Program-made: the position numbers and the translations under genes | Part shown: positions 9,401 through 16,629 of the stretch, one piece after another | Position numbering within the stretch: position 1 is the stretch's first letter | Layout of the letters: each line of letters begins with the position of its first letter | Source of the DNA: Microcoleus sp. FACHB-61 | GTDB lineage: Bacteria > Cyanobacteriota > Cyanobacteriia > Cyanobacteriales > Microcoleaceae | Direction: 5' to 3' | Assembly (NCBI GenBank): GCA_014695295.1 | Contig: JACJNY010000041.1 | Coordinates: forward strand, 1-64,000 | Length of the DNA stretch: 64,000 nt | The notes under the pieces: model-generated | What the model was told of the DNA's origin: nothing | The model's input: the letters and a program-made list of their open reading frames with translations, nothing else | The model's database searches: none

Positions 9401-11131
9401 TACCTTTGTGTCCCAGACATTTACAAGCAAGGATTCGATATTTGTTACATCCACTTACTAGAAAAATTTCAAGCTAAATCCTACATTATTGTGCCAATTT
9501 TTTGCGGCAAAACGCTCTGGGGATTACTAGCATCCTATCAAAATTCAGCTCCCCGCCAGTGGAGCGAAGCTGAAATCAACGTTGCAGTTGATGTAAGCAC
9601 TCAGCTAGGAGTAGCATTACAGCAAGCGGAATTGCTCGTTCGCACTCAAAGGCAGTCAATGGAACTGATTAAATCCAAAGAAAACGCCGAAGTTGCCAAC
9701 CGCGCCAAAAGCCAATTTCTCGCTTCCATGAGCCACGAACTCCGCACGCCTCTCAACGCTATTCTCGGTTTTTCCCAAGTTATGGCTCGCAACATTTCTA
9801 TCACGCAAGAACAAAAAGAATACATAGAGATTATCAATCGCAGCGGCGAACATTTGCTGGAACTCATCAATGATGTTTTGTCAATGTCCAAAATAGAAGC
9901 AGGTCAAATTACCATCAATGAAAATCGCTTCAATCTTTACAACCTCCTCAACAGTCTCAAAGAAATGCTGCAACTAAAAGCCAACTCAAAAGGTTTGCAT
10001 CTAATATTTGAAAATATCGGCGATTTGCCGCAGTACATTCAAACAGACGAAGCTAAATTGCGGCAAGTTTTAATTAACCTGCTCGGCAATGCGATTAAAT
10101 TTACTCCACACGGAACTGTTACTTTGCGCGTCAGCAGCCAACCTGAAAATAACGCCACAGAAGAAAACAAATTCCAATTGCATTTTGAAATTGCCGACAC
10201 GGGCCCCGGCATTTCTCCCTCGGAAATCTCCACATTATTCAAGCCATTCGTACAAACCGAGACAGGTCGGAAATCCATGCAGGGGACTGGTCTCGGATTG
10301 CCGATCAGCCAACAGTTTGTTCGGATTATGGGAGGAGATATTGATGTTGAAAGTCAACTCGGTCAAGGCACAACTTTCAGATTTAATATCTCCGTTAACT
10401 TAGTAACAGAAAGTGATGAAAAAGAAAAATCGGCGGTTAAACAAGTTATTGCTTTAGAAGCCGGACAACAAACTTATCGGATATTAATAGTTGAAGATGT
10501 AGCGGAAAATCGCCAACTGCTGCTTCAGCTCCTCGTACCGCTGGGATTTGAAGTCCGCGAAGCAACTAACGGTCAAGAAGCAATTGCTTTGCAGTCAACT
10601 TGGAAGCCGCACCTAATCTTAATGGATATGTTGATGCCAGTGATGGATGGGTACGAAGCGAGCAGACAGATTAAGCAAACTCTAGAAGGTAGAGAAACAA
10701 TAATTATTGCCCTGACTGCGAGTGCTTTTGACGAGCAGCGGCAGATAATTTTATCGGCTGGTTGTAACGATTTGATCTGTAAACCGTTCCGGGAAGACGT
10801 ACTCTTTGAAAAGATAGCGCAGCACCTGAACCTGCGTTATATTTATGAGGAAGAAAACTCATCTACTTCTTTTTCAGCACCGATGCTGCTTAAAAGTTTG
10901 ACCACCGAGGATTTGAGTGTAATGCCCACAGACTGGGTGGTCGAGTTGCATCTAGCAGCACTTTGCGTTGATGACAACCGCATCCTCGAACTCATCGAGG
11001 AAATTCCCGAAACTGAGGCAAATCTCGCTAACACTTTAACAGATTTAGTCGATAATTTTCGGATAGATATCATTATCGATTTAACTCAATTATATTATGA
11101 TGAACGACCATCCCTTACCAGCGACTCCTAA
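6431..11131 (+). CDS. hybrid sensor histidine kinase with cyanobacteriochrome-like GAF domain
   Basis: A 1566-residue cytosolic hybrid kinase with no membrane segments. Domains in order: receiver (residues ~8-125, acceptor D58), coiled coil, PAS (~165-290), GAF (~300-465), three PAS (~500-870), a second GAF (~885-1075), HisKA (~1090-1160, SHELRTP), HATPase (~1200-1320, GTGLGLPISQ), a second receiver (~1345-1460, LMDMLMPVMDGYEA) and a tail. The second GAF has strong cyanobacteriochrome character: WSGEFVAES, YLQETQGGPY, DIYKQGF, then Cys1005 in ICYIHLLEKFQAK and SAPRQWSEAE. The Cys sits where the bilin-binding Cys of these photoreceptors lies, but is followed by Tyr instead of His. The gene overlaps the cyclase at 11097 by 35 bases, so the two are probably translated together and act in one pathway. 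Confidence 0.9.
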   Translation: MIFKKETINILIIDDQPHNLRFISNILTKEGYKVQRAISGEMAVNANYTVLPDLILLDVAMPKMNGYEVCERLKANEKTREIPIIFLSIFNETFHKVKAFEVGGVDYITKPFQVEEVLVRIESQLTIQQLSKQLKEQNAQLQREVEFRKRTEESLRESQARLQKLAVNIPGVLYQFIKKPDGSFKFEYISYACRDIYELESEEIFKNPDLCFDQNHPDDRQYLEELIAASAQSLEPFAFEWRIVTPSGKLKWLQSNSRPEMRDNGDIVWYGVIFDISDRKQAEIEMAEAKAALERQVQRELLIAKITQEIRSSLQPEQIFQIAATQIGLAFCANRCLIHTYVTTPQVDIPLAAEYLEPECESIWNVPIPIWGNPHVIQMMIQDMAIASNNVYSDPLLQAVQPICHKVGLKSMLAIRTSYQGRANGAICLHQCDRYREWTSDEIDLLEAVAAQVGIALAQAQLIDREKTRLEQLDRQNKLLQAEIRTRICAEQALQESEAELRAIFAAMTDTVLVRNAEGRCLKIAPTGSTNLVKPPSEMIDKTVHEVLPEPVADLVLNAIQQVLSTQQSINVEYSFRLGEREVCLDAKVSPLTPDSVIIVARDISVRKQTESALRESQHFIQAIADSNPNLLYVYDVIEQRNVYSNRQLLTMLGYTTREIQDMGTEMMSTLMNPEDLPAFFENIQKWERAKDGDIIQFQYRMKHKNGEWRWLHSWDTVFLRTTDGKPKQILGAANDITDRKLAEEKLLASQQRISFLLQQTPLAVIELNLNLEIITWNPAAVAIFGYSEQEAIGRVASDLIVPQSYHQQISEILNHGLNAKSSGTSENLTKDGRIIICEWYNTQLIDDNGTAIGIALMAVDITERKQAETELQESALRQRAIARIIERMRQTLDIREIFHATTRELRQTMKCDRVAIYRFNPDWSGEFVAESRDHKWVSFIQAQELDSNLTEGALDSDRCVVKELDSPSQEVRDTYLQETQGGPYSRGTTYLCVPDIYKQGFDICYIHLLEKFQAKSYIIVPIFCGKTLWGLLASYQNSAPRQWSEAEINVAVDVSTQLGVALQQAELLVRTQRQSMELIKSKENAEVANRAKSQFLASMSHELRTPLNAILGFSQVMARNISITQEQKEYIEIINRSGEHLLELINDVLSMSKIEAGQITINENRFNLYNLLNSLKEMLQLKANSKGLHLIFENIGDLPQYIQTDEAKLRQVLINLLGNAIKFTPHGTVTLRVSSQPENNATEENKFQLHFEIADTGPGISPSEISTLFKPFVQTETGRKSMQGTGLGLPISQQFVRIMGGDIDVESQLGQGTTFRFNISVNLVTESDEKEKSAVKQVIALEAGQQTYRILIVEDVAENRQLLLQLLVPLGFEVREATNGQEAIALQSTWKPHLILMDMLMPVMDGYEASRQIKQTLEGRETIIIALTASAFDEQRQIILSAGCNDLICKPFREDVLFEKIAQHLNLRYIYEEENSSTSFSAPMLLKSLTTEDLSVMPTDWVVELHLAALCVDDNRILELIEEIPETEANLANTLTDLVDNFRIDIIIDLTQLYYDERPSLTSDS

Positions 11132-13124
11132 AGATATTTTGATCGTTGACGATATGCCGGACAACTTGCGACTTTTATCCACTATGCTGACATCTTATGG
11201 GTATCATGTCAGGAAGGCTATTAACGGACACCTGGCTCTGCAAGGGGCGGAAATATCTCCTCCCGATCTAATTTTACTAGATATAAATATGCCGAAAATG
11301 AACGGCTATGAAGTTTGTGAGCAGTTAAAGTTAAGCAAAAAAACTAAAGATATTCCGGTAATTTTTATTAGTGCGCTAGATGACGTGCAGGAAAAAGTTA
11401 AAGCTTTTCAAGTAGGAGGAGTAGATTATATTACTAAGCCGTTTCAAGTAGAAGAAGTCTTAGCCCGCGTCCAAAACCAACTTTCCCTTCGTTCGCTGCA
11501 ATCCAAACTGCAACTGCAAGCTAGGGAACTGCACGATCGCAATTCTAGATTGCAGGAAGAAATCGCAGAACGGCAGCGGGCTGAAGAATCAATCCGGTTT
11601 TTGCTGGAAACTACGCGGGCGATCGGCGAAGCTGTAGACTTTCAGTCAGCTTTAGAAGTAATTCTGCACCAAGTTGGCGAAACAATCGGATGGGATATAG
11701 GAGAAGCTTGGATTCCCGATGCAGAAGGAACTTTCCTGCAATCGGCCCGCGGCTGGTATGCGAGCAACGCGAGCATGGATTCGTTCCGCAGCCAAAGCGA
11801 AAAGCTGACATTTCCTATGAATATAGGCTTGCCGGGACGAGTTTGGGCATCCAAGGAACCGGAATGGGTAGAAGATATTTCTCGGGGCTACCCGCATTTT
11901 CTCCGAAGTCAAATAGCACTAGAACTGGGATTCAAAGCGGGTTTTGGCGTGCCGATTTTGGTAGGCGATAAAGTATTGGCAGTGCTAGTTTTCTTTAAAA
12001 TTTCGTCTTCTCGGAAAGACGCCAGATTTATAGACGTTTTTAATGCGATCGGCACTCAAGTAGGTTCTTTGATTCAGCGCAAACAAGCAGAAGAATTGCT
12101 GCGCATTGCTGAAGAGAAATATCACAGCATTGTAGAAAATGCCATGGAAGGCATTTTTCAAAGCACGCCTTCAGGAGGCTATCTCAGCGCTAATCCAGCG
12201 TTGGCAAAATTGTACGGTTACGACTCGCCAGAAGAACTGATGTCCGATATTAAAAATATTGCTCAGCAACTGTACGTTGACGCGGAACGCCGCCTCGAAT
12301 TCGTGGCTGCTATGGATGCTGACAATGCCGTTTCGGGGTTTGAATCTATGGTATGCCGCAAAGATGGGCGCCGGATTTGGGTGTCAGAAAATGTCCGGGC
12401 TGTTCGAGATTCAAAAGGTGAGCTGATCTACTATGAGGGTACTGTTTCTGACATTACAGAGCGGAAATTAGCGGAAGAAGCGCTAAAAGTTCAACAGGAA
12501 CAAAGCGAGAAGTTGCTGTTAAATATTTTGCCAAAACCTATAGCAGAACGTTTGAAGGCGGAGCAAAGCACGATCGCCGACAGTTTTGCCCAAGTAAGTG
12601 TTTTATTTGCTGATATTGTTGGCTTTACTGAGTTGTCTGCAAGAATGTCTCCCACGGAGTTGGTAAAGCGCTTGAACGTAATTTTTTCCCACTTCGACCA
12701 GTTAGCTGAAAAGTACGGCGTGGAGAAAATTAAGACTATTGGCGATGCTTACATGGTAGTCGGAGGATTGCCTACGCCGAGACATGACCACGCCGAGGCG
12801 ATCGCCCAAATGGCCCTGGGAATGCAGGCAAAAATAGCAAAGTTGTCCGCCGAGACAGGGGAAAAACTGGCAATTCGCGTTGGCATCAATTCCGGGCCGG
12901 TGGTTGCGGGAGTAATTGGTGTGAGCAAGTTCACCTATGATTTGTGGGGAGATACGGTGAATGTGGCCGCGAGGATGGAAGCTACGGGTTTTGCAGGCAG
13001 CATTCAAGTTACTGATGTTACTTATGAGCTTTTAAAAGATAAGTATTTGTTTGAGAGGCGAGGCGTGATTCCGGTAAAAGGTAAAGGAGATATGATGACT
13101 TATTGGTTGCTACAAAAAAAGTAA
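11097..13124 (+). CDS. response regulator adenylyl cyclase (REC-GAF-PAS-CYCc)
   Basis: A 675-residue class III nucleotide cyclase, expected to make cAMP from ATP. It has an N-terminal receiver (residues ~12-130, acceptor D62), a coiled linker, GAF (~165-330), PAS (~340-470) and a C-terminal cyclase domain (~495-672). The two metal-binding aspartates are D506 (FADIVGFTE) and D550 (IGDAYMVVGG). KIKTIGDA supplies a Lys and TYDLWGDTVNVAARM an Asp at the purine-specifying positions, the adenylyl rather than guanylyl pattern. The receiver is very similar to that of the upstream kinase. Starts at ATG 11097 or 11100 both overlap the kinase gene, so translational coupling is likely and the kinase is the natural phosphodonor (inference). 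Confidence 0.9.
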   Translation: MMNDHPLPATPKDILIVDDMPDNLRLLSTMLTSYGYHVRKAINGHLALQGAEISPPDLILLDINMPKMNGYEVCEQLKLSKKTKDIPVIFISALDDVQEKVKAFQVGGVDYITKPFQVEEVLARVQNQLSLRSLQSKLQLQARELHDRNSRLQEEIAERQRAEESIRFLLETTRAIGEAVDFQSALEVILHQVGETIGWDIGEAWIPDAEGTFLQSARGWYASNASMDSFRSQSEKLTFPMNIGLPGRVWASKEPEWVEDISRGYPHFLRSQIALELGFKAGFGVPILVGDKVLAVLVFFKISSSRKDARFIDVFNAIGTQVGSLIQRKQAEELLRIAEEKYHSIVENAMEGIFQSTPSGGYLSANPALAKLYGYDSPEELMSDIKNIAQQLYVDAERRLEFVAAMDADNAVSGFESMVCRKDGRRIWVSENVRAVRDSKGELIYYEGTVSDITERKLAEEALKVQQEQSEKLLLNILPKPIAERLKAEQSTIADSFAQVSVLFADIVGFTELSARMSPTELVKRLNVIFSHFDQLAEKYGVEKIKTIGDAYMVVGGLPTPRHDHAEAIAQMALGMQAKIAKLSAETGEKLAIRVGINSGPVVAGVIGVSKFTYDLWGDTVNVAARMEATGFAGSIQVTDVTYELLKDKYLFERRGVIPVKGKGDMMTYWLLQKK

Positions 13125-13130
13125 AAATTG

Positions 13131-13244
13131 GGAAGGAAGAAGGAAGAAGGAAGAAGGAAGAAGGAAGAAGGAAGAAGGGGGAAGAAAGAAGGAAGAAGGA
13201 AGATGGAAGAAGGAAGAAGGAAAAAGGGGGAAGAAAGAAGGAAG
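13131..13244. repeat. purine-rich short tandem repeat (GGAAGAA-type)
   Basis: About 110 bases of almost pure purine on the + strand, built from GGAAGAA units with occasional GGGGGAA or GGAAGAT variants. It begins just after the cyclase stop. The same unit recurs near 28253, 36286, 49143 and 50853 and, as its pyrimidine complement, near 23653. It belongs to the short tandemly repeated repetitive (STRR) type known in filamentous cyanobacteria. No gene is present. Confidence 0.85.
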
Positions 13245-13382
13245 TATGTTTATTTATTTAACCTGATATCTTCCATCCTTCTCAAGAGTTGAATGTTTGT
13301 GTGCGGCGTTGCTCCGGCGCCGCCCGTAGAGGGATTGTGCTGCTATGATGAAAGAAGTTAATGAAAATTTACATTTAGAGCC

Positions 13383-14273
13383 GTGACAGCACAACAGGTA
13401 GTATCTGCAACGAGTTTTGAAAAGCTAATTTGGACTTGGAAAGGTCACAAAATCCAATATACCGTCCAAGGAACCGGCCGCCCTCTGATCTTGATTCACG
13501 GATTTGGGGCTTCGATCGGACATTGGCGGCAAAATATCCCCGTACTCGCAGCCGGCGGCTATCGTGTATTTGCTCTGGACTTGCTGGGATTCGGTGCTTC
13601 TGCCAAACCAGCCCTAGATTACACTCTGGAATTGTGGGAAGAATTGCTGACAGATTTCTCGGCGGATCTGGTACAGGAACCGGCTGTATTTGTCGGGAAT
13701 TCGATCGGCGCTTTGCTGAGTTTGATGGTAGTCGCCAACCATCCAGAAATATCAGCAGGCGGTGTCTTAATCAACTGTGCCGGCGGACTCAACCACCGAC
13801 CGGACGAACTGAATTTCCCGCTGCGAGTAGTGATGGGGACTTTTACTAAATTAGTTCGATCGCCCCTGATCGGCCCCTTTGTATTCAACAACATCCGCCA
13901 AAAACACCGCATCCGCAACACCCTGCGCCAAGTCTACAGCAACCGCGAAGCCATCACCGACGAACTCGTAGAACTCCTGCACGCCCCTTCCTGCGAGCCC
14001 GGAGCTCAACAAGTGTTTGCCTCAATTCTCACAGCCCCTCCAGGCCCTCAACCCTCAGAACTGCTGCCCAAAGTCGAGCGTCCGTTATTGGTACTGTGGG
14101 GCGCAGACGACCCCTGGACTCCGATCGCCGGCAGCCAGATTTATCAAGAATTGGCCGCCAACGATAAACCGGTGAAATTTGTTTCAATTCCCAACACAGG
14201 CCACTGTCCCCACGACGAGCGGCCGAGTGAAGTCAACGCTCTGATTTTGGACTGGCTGGTGGAAGTGAAGTAA
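13383..14273 (+). CDS. alpha/beta fold hydrolase
   Basis: A 296-residue soluble hydrolase of the alpha/beta superfamily. The oxyanion motif LIHGFGASIGHWR lies near residue 36, the nucleophile elbow VGNSIGALL places Ser near 106, the acid is in LWGADDPWTP near 240 and the His is in NTGHCPHDERP near 268; the order Ser-Asp-His is complete. DLLGFGASAKP is typical of the cyanobacterial/plastid branch related to pheophytinase and haloalkane dehalogenase-like enzymes, but the substrate cannot be named. The start is GTG at 13383. A TGCTATGAT extended -10 lies about 30-40 bases upstream. It stands alone, with about 130 bases to a small-RNA promoter downstream. Confidence 0.85.
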   Translation: MTAQQVVSATSFEKLIWTWKGHKIQYTVQGTGRPLILIHGFGASIGHWRQNIPVLAAGGYRVFALDLLGFGASAKPALDYTLELWEELLTDFSADLVQEPAVFVGNSIGALLSLMVVANHPEISAGGVLINCAGGLNHRPDELNFPLRVVMGTFTKLVRSPLIGPFVFNNIRQKHRIRNTLRQVYSNREAITDELVELLHAPSCEPGAQQVFASILTAPPGPQPSELLPKVERPLLVLWGADDPWTPIAGSQIYQELAANDKPVKFVSIPNTGHCPHDERPSEVNALILDWLVEVK

Positions 14274-14400
14274 GATTTTTCCGATCGGGGCAACCCTTGG
14301 GCGATCGAGTCAAACCCTTGCAGTGCAAAAGTTTTGCCTCGCTCCACCGCACCGGCACCCCGGCCGCAGCCGACTCAAAAAACTATTTTTGTAAAAAGTA

Positions 14401-14429
14401 TTGACACAATTTACTGAGTCAGCTATATT
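14401..14429 (+). promoter_or_regulatory. sigma70-type promoter of small RNA
   Basis: A perfect TTGACA at 14401-14406 and TATATT at 14424-14429 are separated by exactly 17 bases. This is one of the best promoters in the window, and no reading frame follows. The expected start of transcription is near 14436. Confidence 0.8.
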
Positions 14430-14435
14430 GATGGA

Positions 14436-14498
14436 CGTGTGAGGAGCGAACCAGAAGAAGCACCGAGACGAAACACGGCCAGTCGTCGGTGCTTTTTC
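14436..14498 (+). ncRNA. small RNA candidate (Yfr2-like?)
   Basis: A transcript of about 60 bases is predicted between a consensus promoter and a Rho-independent terminator. It starts with a single-stranded region containing GTGTGAGGAG, which is the exact complement of the core CUCCUCACAC of the cyanobacterial sRNA Yfr1. The terminator loop contains GAAACACGG, close to the GGAAACA motif I associate with the Yfr2/Cyano-1 family, which is reported to pair with Yfr1. The family assignment is tentative and from memory; the promoter and terminator are seen directly. There is no start codon with an open frame of useful length. Confidence 0.65.
14458..14498 (+). terminator. Rho-independent terminator of small RNA
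   Basis: AAGCACCGA at 14458-14466 pairs perfectly over 9 bp with TCGGTGCTT at 14486-14494, followed by a run of T. The loop contains a further GAC/GTC pairing. Confidence 0.85.
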
Positions 14499-14657
14499 TG
14501 TTGAAAGGCATTTTTAAGAGTTTTAAATTATCTATAATTCACATCCCCAATATCTGTAAGCCCGCCCCGGCTTATTGATTTCTTCCTTCCCGTCTTCGCG
14601 GTTCGTTAAATAAATATTCTGATGCTGCAAAAAAAGTAATTGACTGGACTTGAACTC

Positions 14658-14686
14658 AAAAAATCCGAAAGTGTGGATTTTTTTTT
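14658..14686 (+). terminator. terminator-like hairpin
   Basis: AAAAAATCC and GGATTTTTT flank an 8-base loop (GAAAGTGT) and are followed by more T. It is suitable as a terminator in either direction; there is no adjacent gene on either strand, so it may end readthrough from the small RNA. Confidence 0.5.
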
Positions 14687-14737
14687 CTAATCAAAACTTG
14701 ATTGCAGAGAACTCAAAACTAGACAGTTATCAGAGAA

Positions 14738-15185
14738 ATGGGTTTAAAACCCCATCGTTTTAGGACGGCTTTAATTTCTTAAATCCCTTCCTAAAAATCA
14801 GGGAATTCCTAGTGTCTGTGGTATACTAGAATAGTCAAGGTTAAACTCCTTCGCCATCGTGAAACAGGGACTCAGACACACTTTTAGGCGTTAATTGGGG
14901 GACAAAGAGCGGCGAAAACTCTTAAAACAGCTAGAGGCTTAATACAGTCTCACAACCAGAAAAACAAACAATTTACTTTTGTTAGGTAGGGTAGGGCATA
15001 CCCAAACTCTAGGTCAATATCCTAGTACGCTTTTGGAGATAGACCCTCTGGGGTGGCTGCGAATCATACTCGTTAATTGGTAGGAGTTCTACGGTTAAAA
15101 GGTTTGAGTATTGCCGTAAGGACGCAACACTTAAAGGTCAGTCGCTGAATTAAGAATCCCCATCCTTTAGGTTGGGGAGTGTCAA
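14738..15185 (+). mobile_element. transposase-less IS200/IS605-like element with omega-RNA-like right end
   Basis: About 450 bases without a coding frame. The right end has the hallmark terminus of cyanobacterial tnpB-carrying IS200/IS605 elements: the hairpin CCCC-ATCCTTTAGGT-GGGG region at 15158-15177 followed by AGTGTCAA ending at 15185. Upstream, TTGAGTATTGCCGTAAGG and a region rich in short stems resemble the 3' part of tnpB-associated omega RNAs. The left side has an imperfect subterminal hairpin (CCCATCGTTTTAGGACGG, 14751-14768). No tnpA or tnpB residue stretch survives. It is best read as an internally deleted or MITE-type derivative; exact ends are uncertain, particularly on the left. 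Confidence 0.6.
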
Positions 15186-15213
15186 ATAATAACTTAAATA
15201 TTGTCCCTGAGTT

Positions 15214-15260
15214 GGGGCGGGTCGATCTAGATTTTTTCCAGATGTTGGCAAACCCGCCCC
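15214..15260. repeat. inverted repeat GGGGCGGGT / ACCCGCCCC
   Basis: A 9-bp inverted repeat with a loop of about 29 bases just downstream of the leftward HAD gene's stop. A related pair (GGGGCGGGTTT and AAACCCGCCC) occurs at about 16315-16374 upstream of the same gene. It is a dispersed palindromic element that could also serve as a transcription stop. Confidence 0.6.
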
Positions 15261-15282
15261 TGCGGTATTTGTGCTACAAATA

Positions 15283-16164
15283 TCAACGATCGGCCAAAAC
15301 AAATTGTTCGATCGCAGCCGCCACCCCATCTTCCTCCACATCCGGCGCCACCCAATCAGCAGTAGCCTTCACGCCCTCAGGAGCATTGCCCATCGCCACG
15401 CCCACGCCCGCGTAAGTAATCATTTCCACATCATTAAAATTGTCCCCGATCGCCATCACATTCCCCGCCTGCAAACCCAAAAGTTCCTCCGCTACATACT
15501 GCACCGCATCTCCCTTATTCGCCAAAGGATGCGTAGCTTCAAAAAAAGTAGCAACCGATCGAGTCAAATAAAGCTCCGCAGGCGTGTAGCGCTGCCGCAT
15601 ACTGCTGAGCAAGCCGTCGAGTACCCCCGGATTCTCGCACAAAGCCAAAACTTTCGTCGGTTCCCCCGGAAGATCTTGCCGCAAATCTTTAAGCGCGATA
15701 GGTTGAATGCCCGATCGTTCGGCATAAATTCGGGTAGCTGTGGTAATTTCCGGGACATAAAGTTGGTCGTCAATGTAGAAATGGATCGAAAGGAGCGATC
15801 GCAAATGCGGTTCTTCAAAATGGTCTAACAGTTGCATAGCAGTTTGTTTCGACAGCGGCAAGTGCCGCAGCCGCTTTTGAGTAGCCGGATCTTGAATCCA
15901 CGCGCCCTGGTAGCAAATCAGCGGCAAAGTTGAGCCAATGTCGCGATGAAAACGCAAAGCCGATCGGTACATCCTGCCCGTAGCGATGGCCACTTTCACT
16001 CCCCGCGACTCGGCAGCCAAAATTGCCTGCTTGACGGATTCTCGGATGTCATTTGACAAACCTGCGATCGTGCCGTCGATATCCAGTACCAGGAGTTTAA
16101 TCTCTGCGGTGCCAAAAGCGCGATCGGTCGCAGTCGCTGGATTTGAGGCAGTTATATTCTGCAT
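15283..16164 (-). CDS. Cof-type HAD-IIB family phosphatase
   Basis: A 293-residue HAD superfamily hydrolase of the Cof/YcsE type. Motif I is LLVLDIDGTIAGLS near residue 30, with the nucleophile and acid aspartates; motif II is the Thr in IATGRMYRSA near 62; the Lys of motif III lies in the region after the cap; motif IV is GDNFNDVEMI near 240. The large C2B cap between residues ~90 and 190 defines the IIB class. Members dephosphorylate sugar phosphates, flavin precursors or pyridoxal phosphate; the specific substrate is not predictable here. It starts at ATG 16164 and stands alone between palindromic repeats. Confidence 0.88.
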   Translation of the reverse strand: MQNITASNPATATDRAFGTAEIKLLVLDIDGTIAGLSNDIRESVKQAILAAESRGVKVAIATGRMYRSALRFHRDIGSTLPLICYQGAWIQDPATQKRLRHLPLSKQTAMQLLDHFEEPHLRSLLSIHFYIDDQLYVPEITTATRIYAERSGIQPIALKDLRQDLPGEPTKVLALCENPGVLDGLLSSMRQRYTPAELYLTRSVATFFEATHPLANKGDAVQYVAEELLGLQAGNVMAIGDNFNDVEMITYAGVGVAMGNAPEGVKATADWVAPDVEEDGVAAAIEQFVLADR

Positions 16165-16629
16165 GATTGTTTTTAGATTTTAGCTGTTGATGTGCACGCA
16201 CCAGTTTATTTTGGCACTGCCGGGATAGCAAAGTGTGGCTTCAAATTTTTTGAAGACTAAGATATATATAAGTAAGCAAGCGCAAAAATCAATCAGATCG
16301 AGGATTTGCCGGTAGGGGCGGGTTTAGCTAATATCACAAGATACAAGCGAGTATAATGCTACAAAACCCGCCCTTCCCATCTAATTTTTATTTGTAACCA
16401 CTTACTTAATATCCATAAGAGCAGCGAGTTTACTGCCGTAAAAACCGCCCTCGACCTGCGTTCGTGCTGTATTCCCGTTTACTTAAGTATACCAGTTTCA
16501 AAAATCCCTGCAAATCTAGGCAATATCTAAACCATTAGGTCATCATTCATTCCCACTTCTTCAATCTAAAATCTAAACCCTAAAACCTCAAATCGTATAA
16601 CCGTACTTTTCAAACCCAATCTAAACAGC
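16165..16629. other. intergenic region with palindromic repeat
   Basis: Upstream region shared by the divergent HAD phosphatase and the large kinase. It holds an imperfect inverted repeat GGTAGGGGCGGGTTTA ... AAACCCGCCCTTCCC at about 16311-16377 and, from 16560, a stretch of TCTAAAATCTAAA-type short repeats. I see no gene or clear promoter pair. Confidence 0.5.

Noticed and set aside
13131-13260. Purine-rich tract considered as a replication origin or triplex element
   Set aside because: The same unit occurs at several unrelated spacers and there are no DnaA-box clusters or dnaA/dnaN neighbours.
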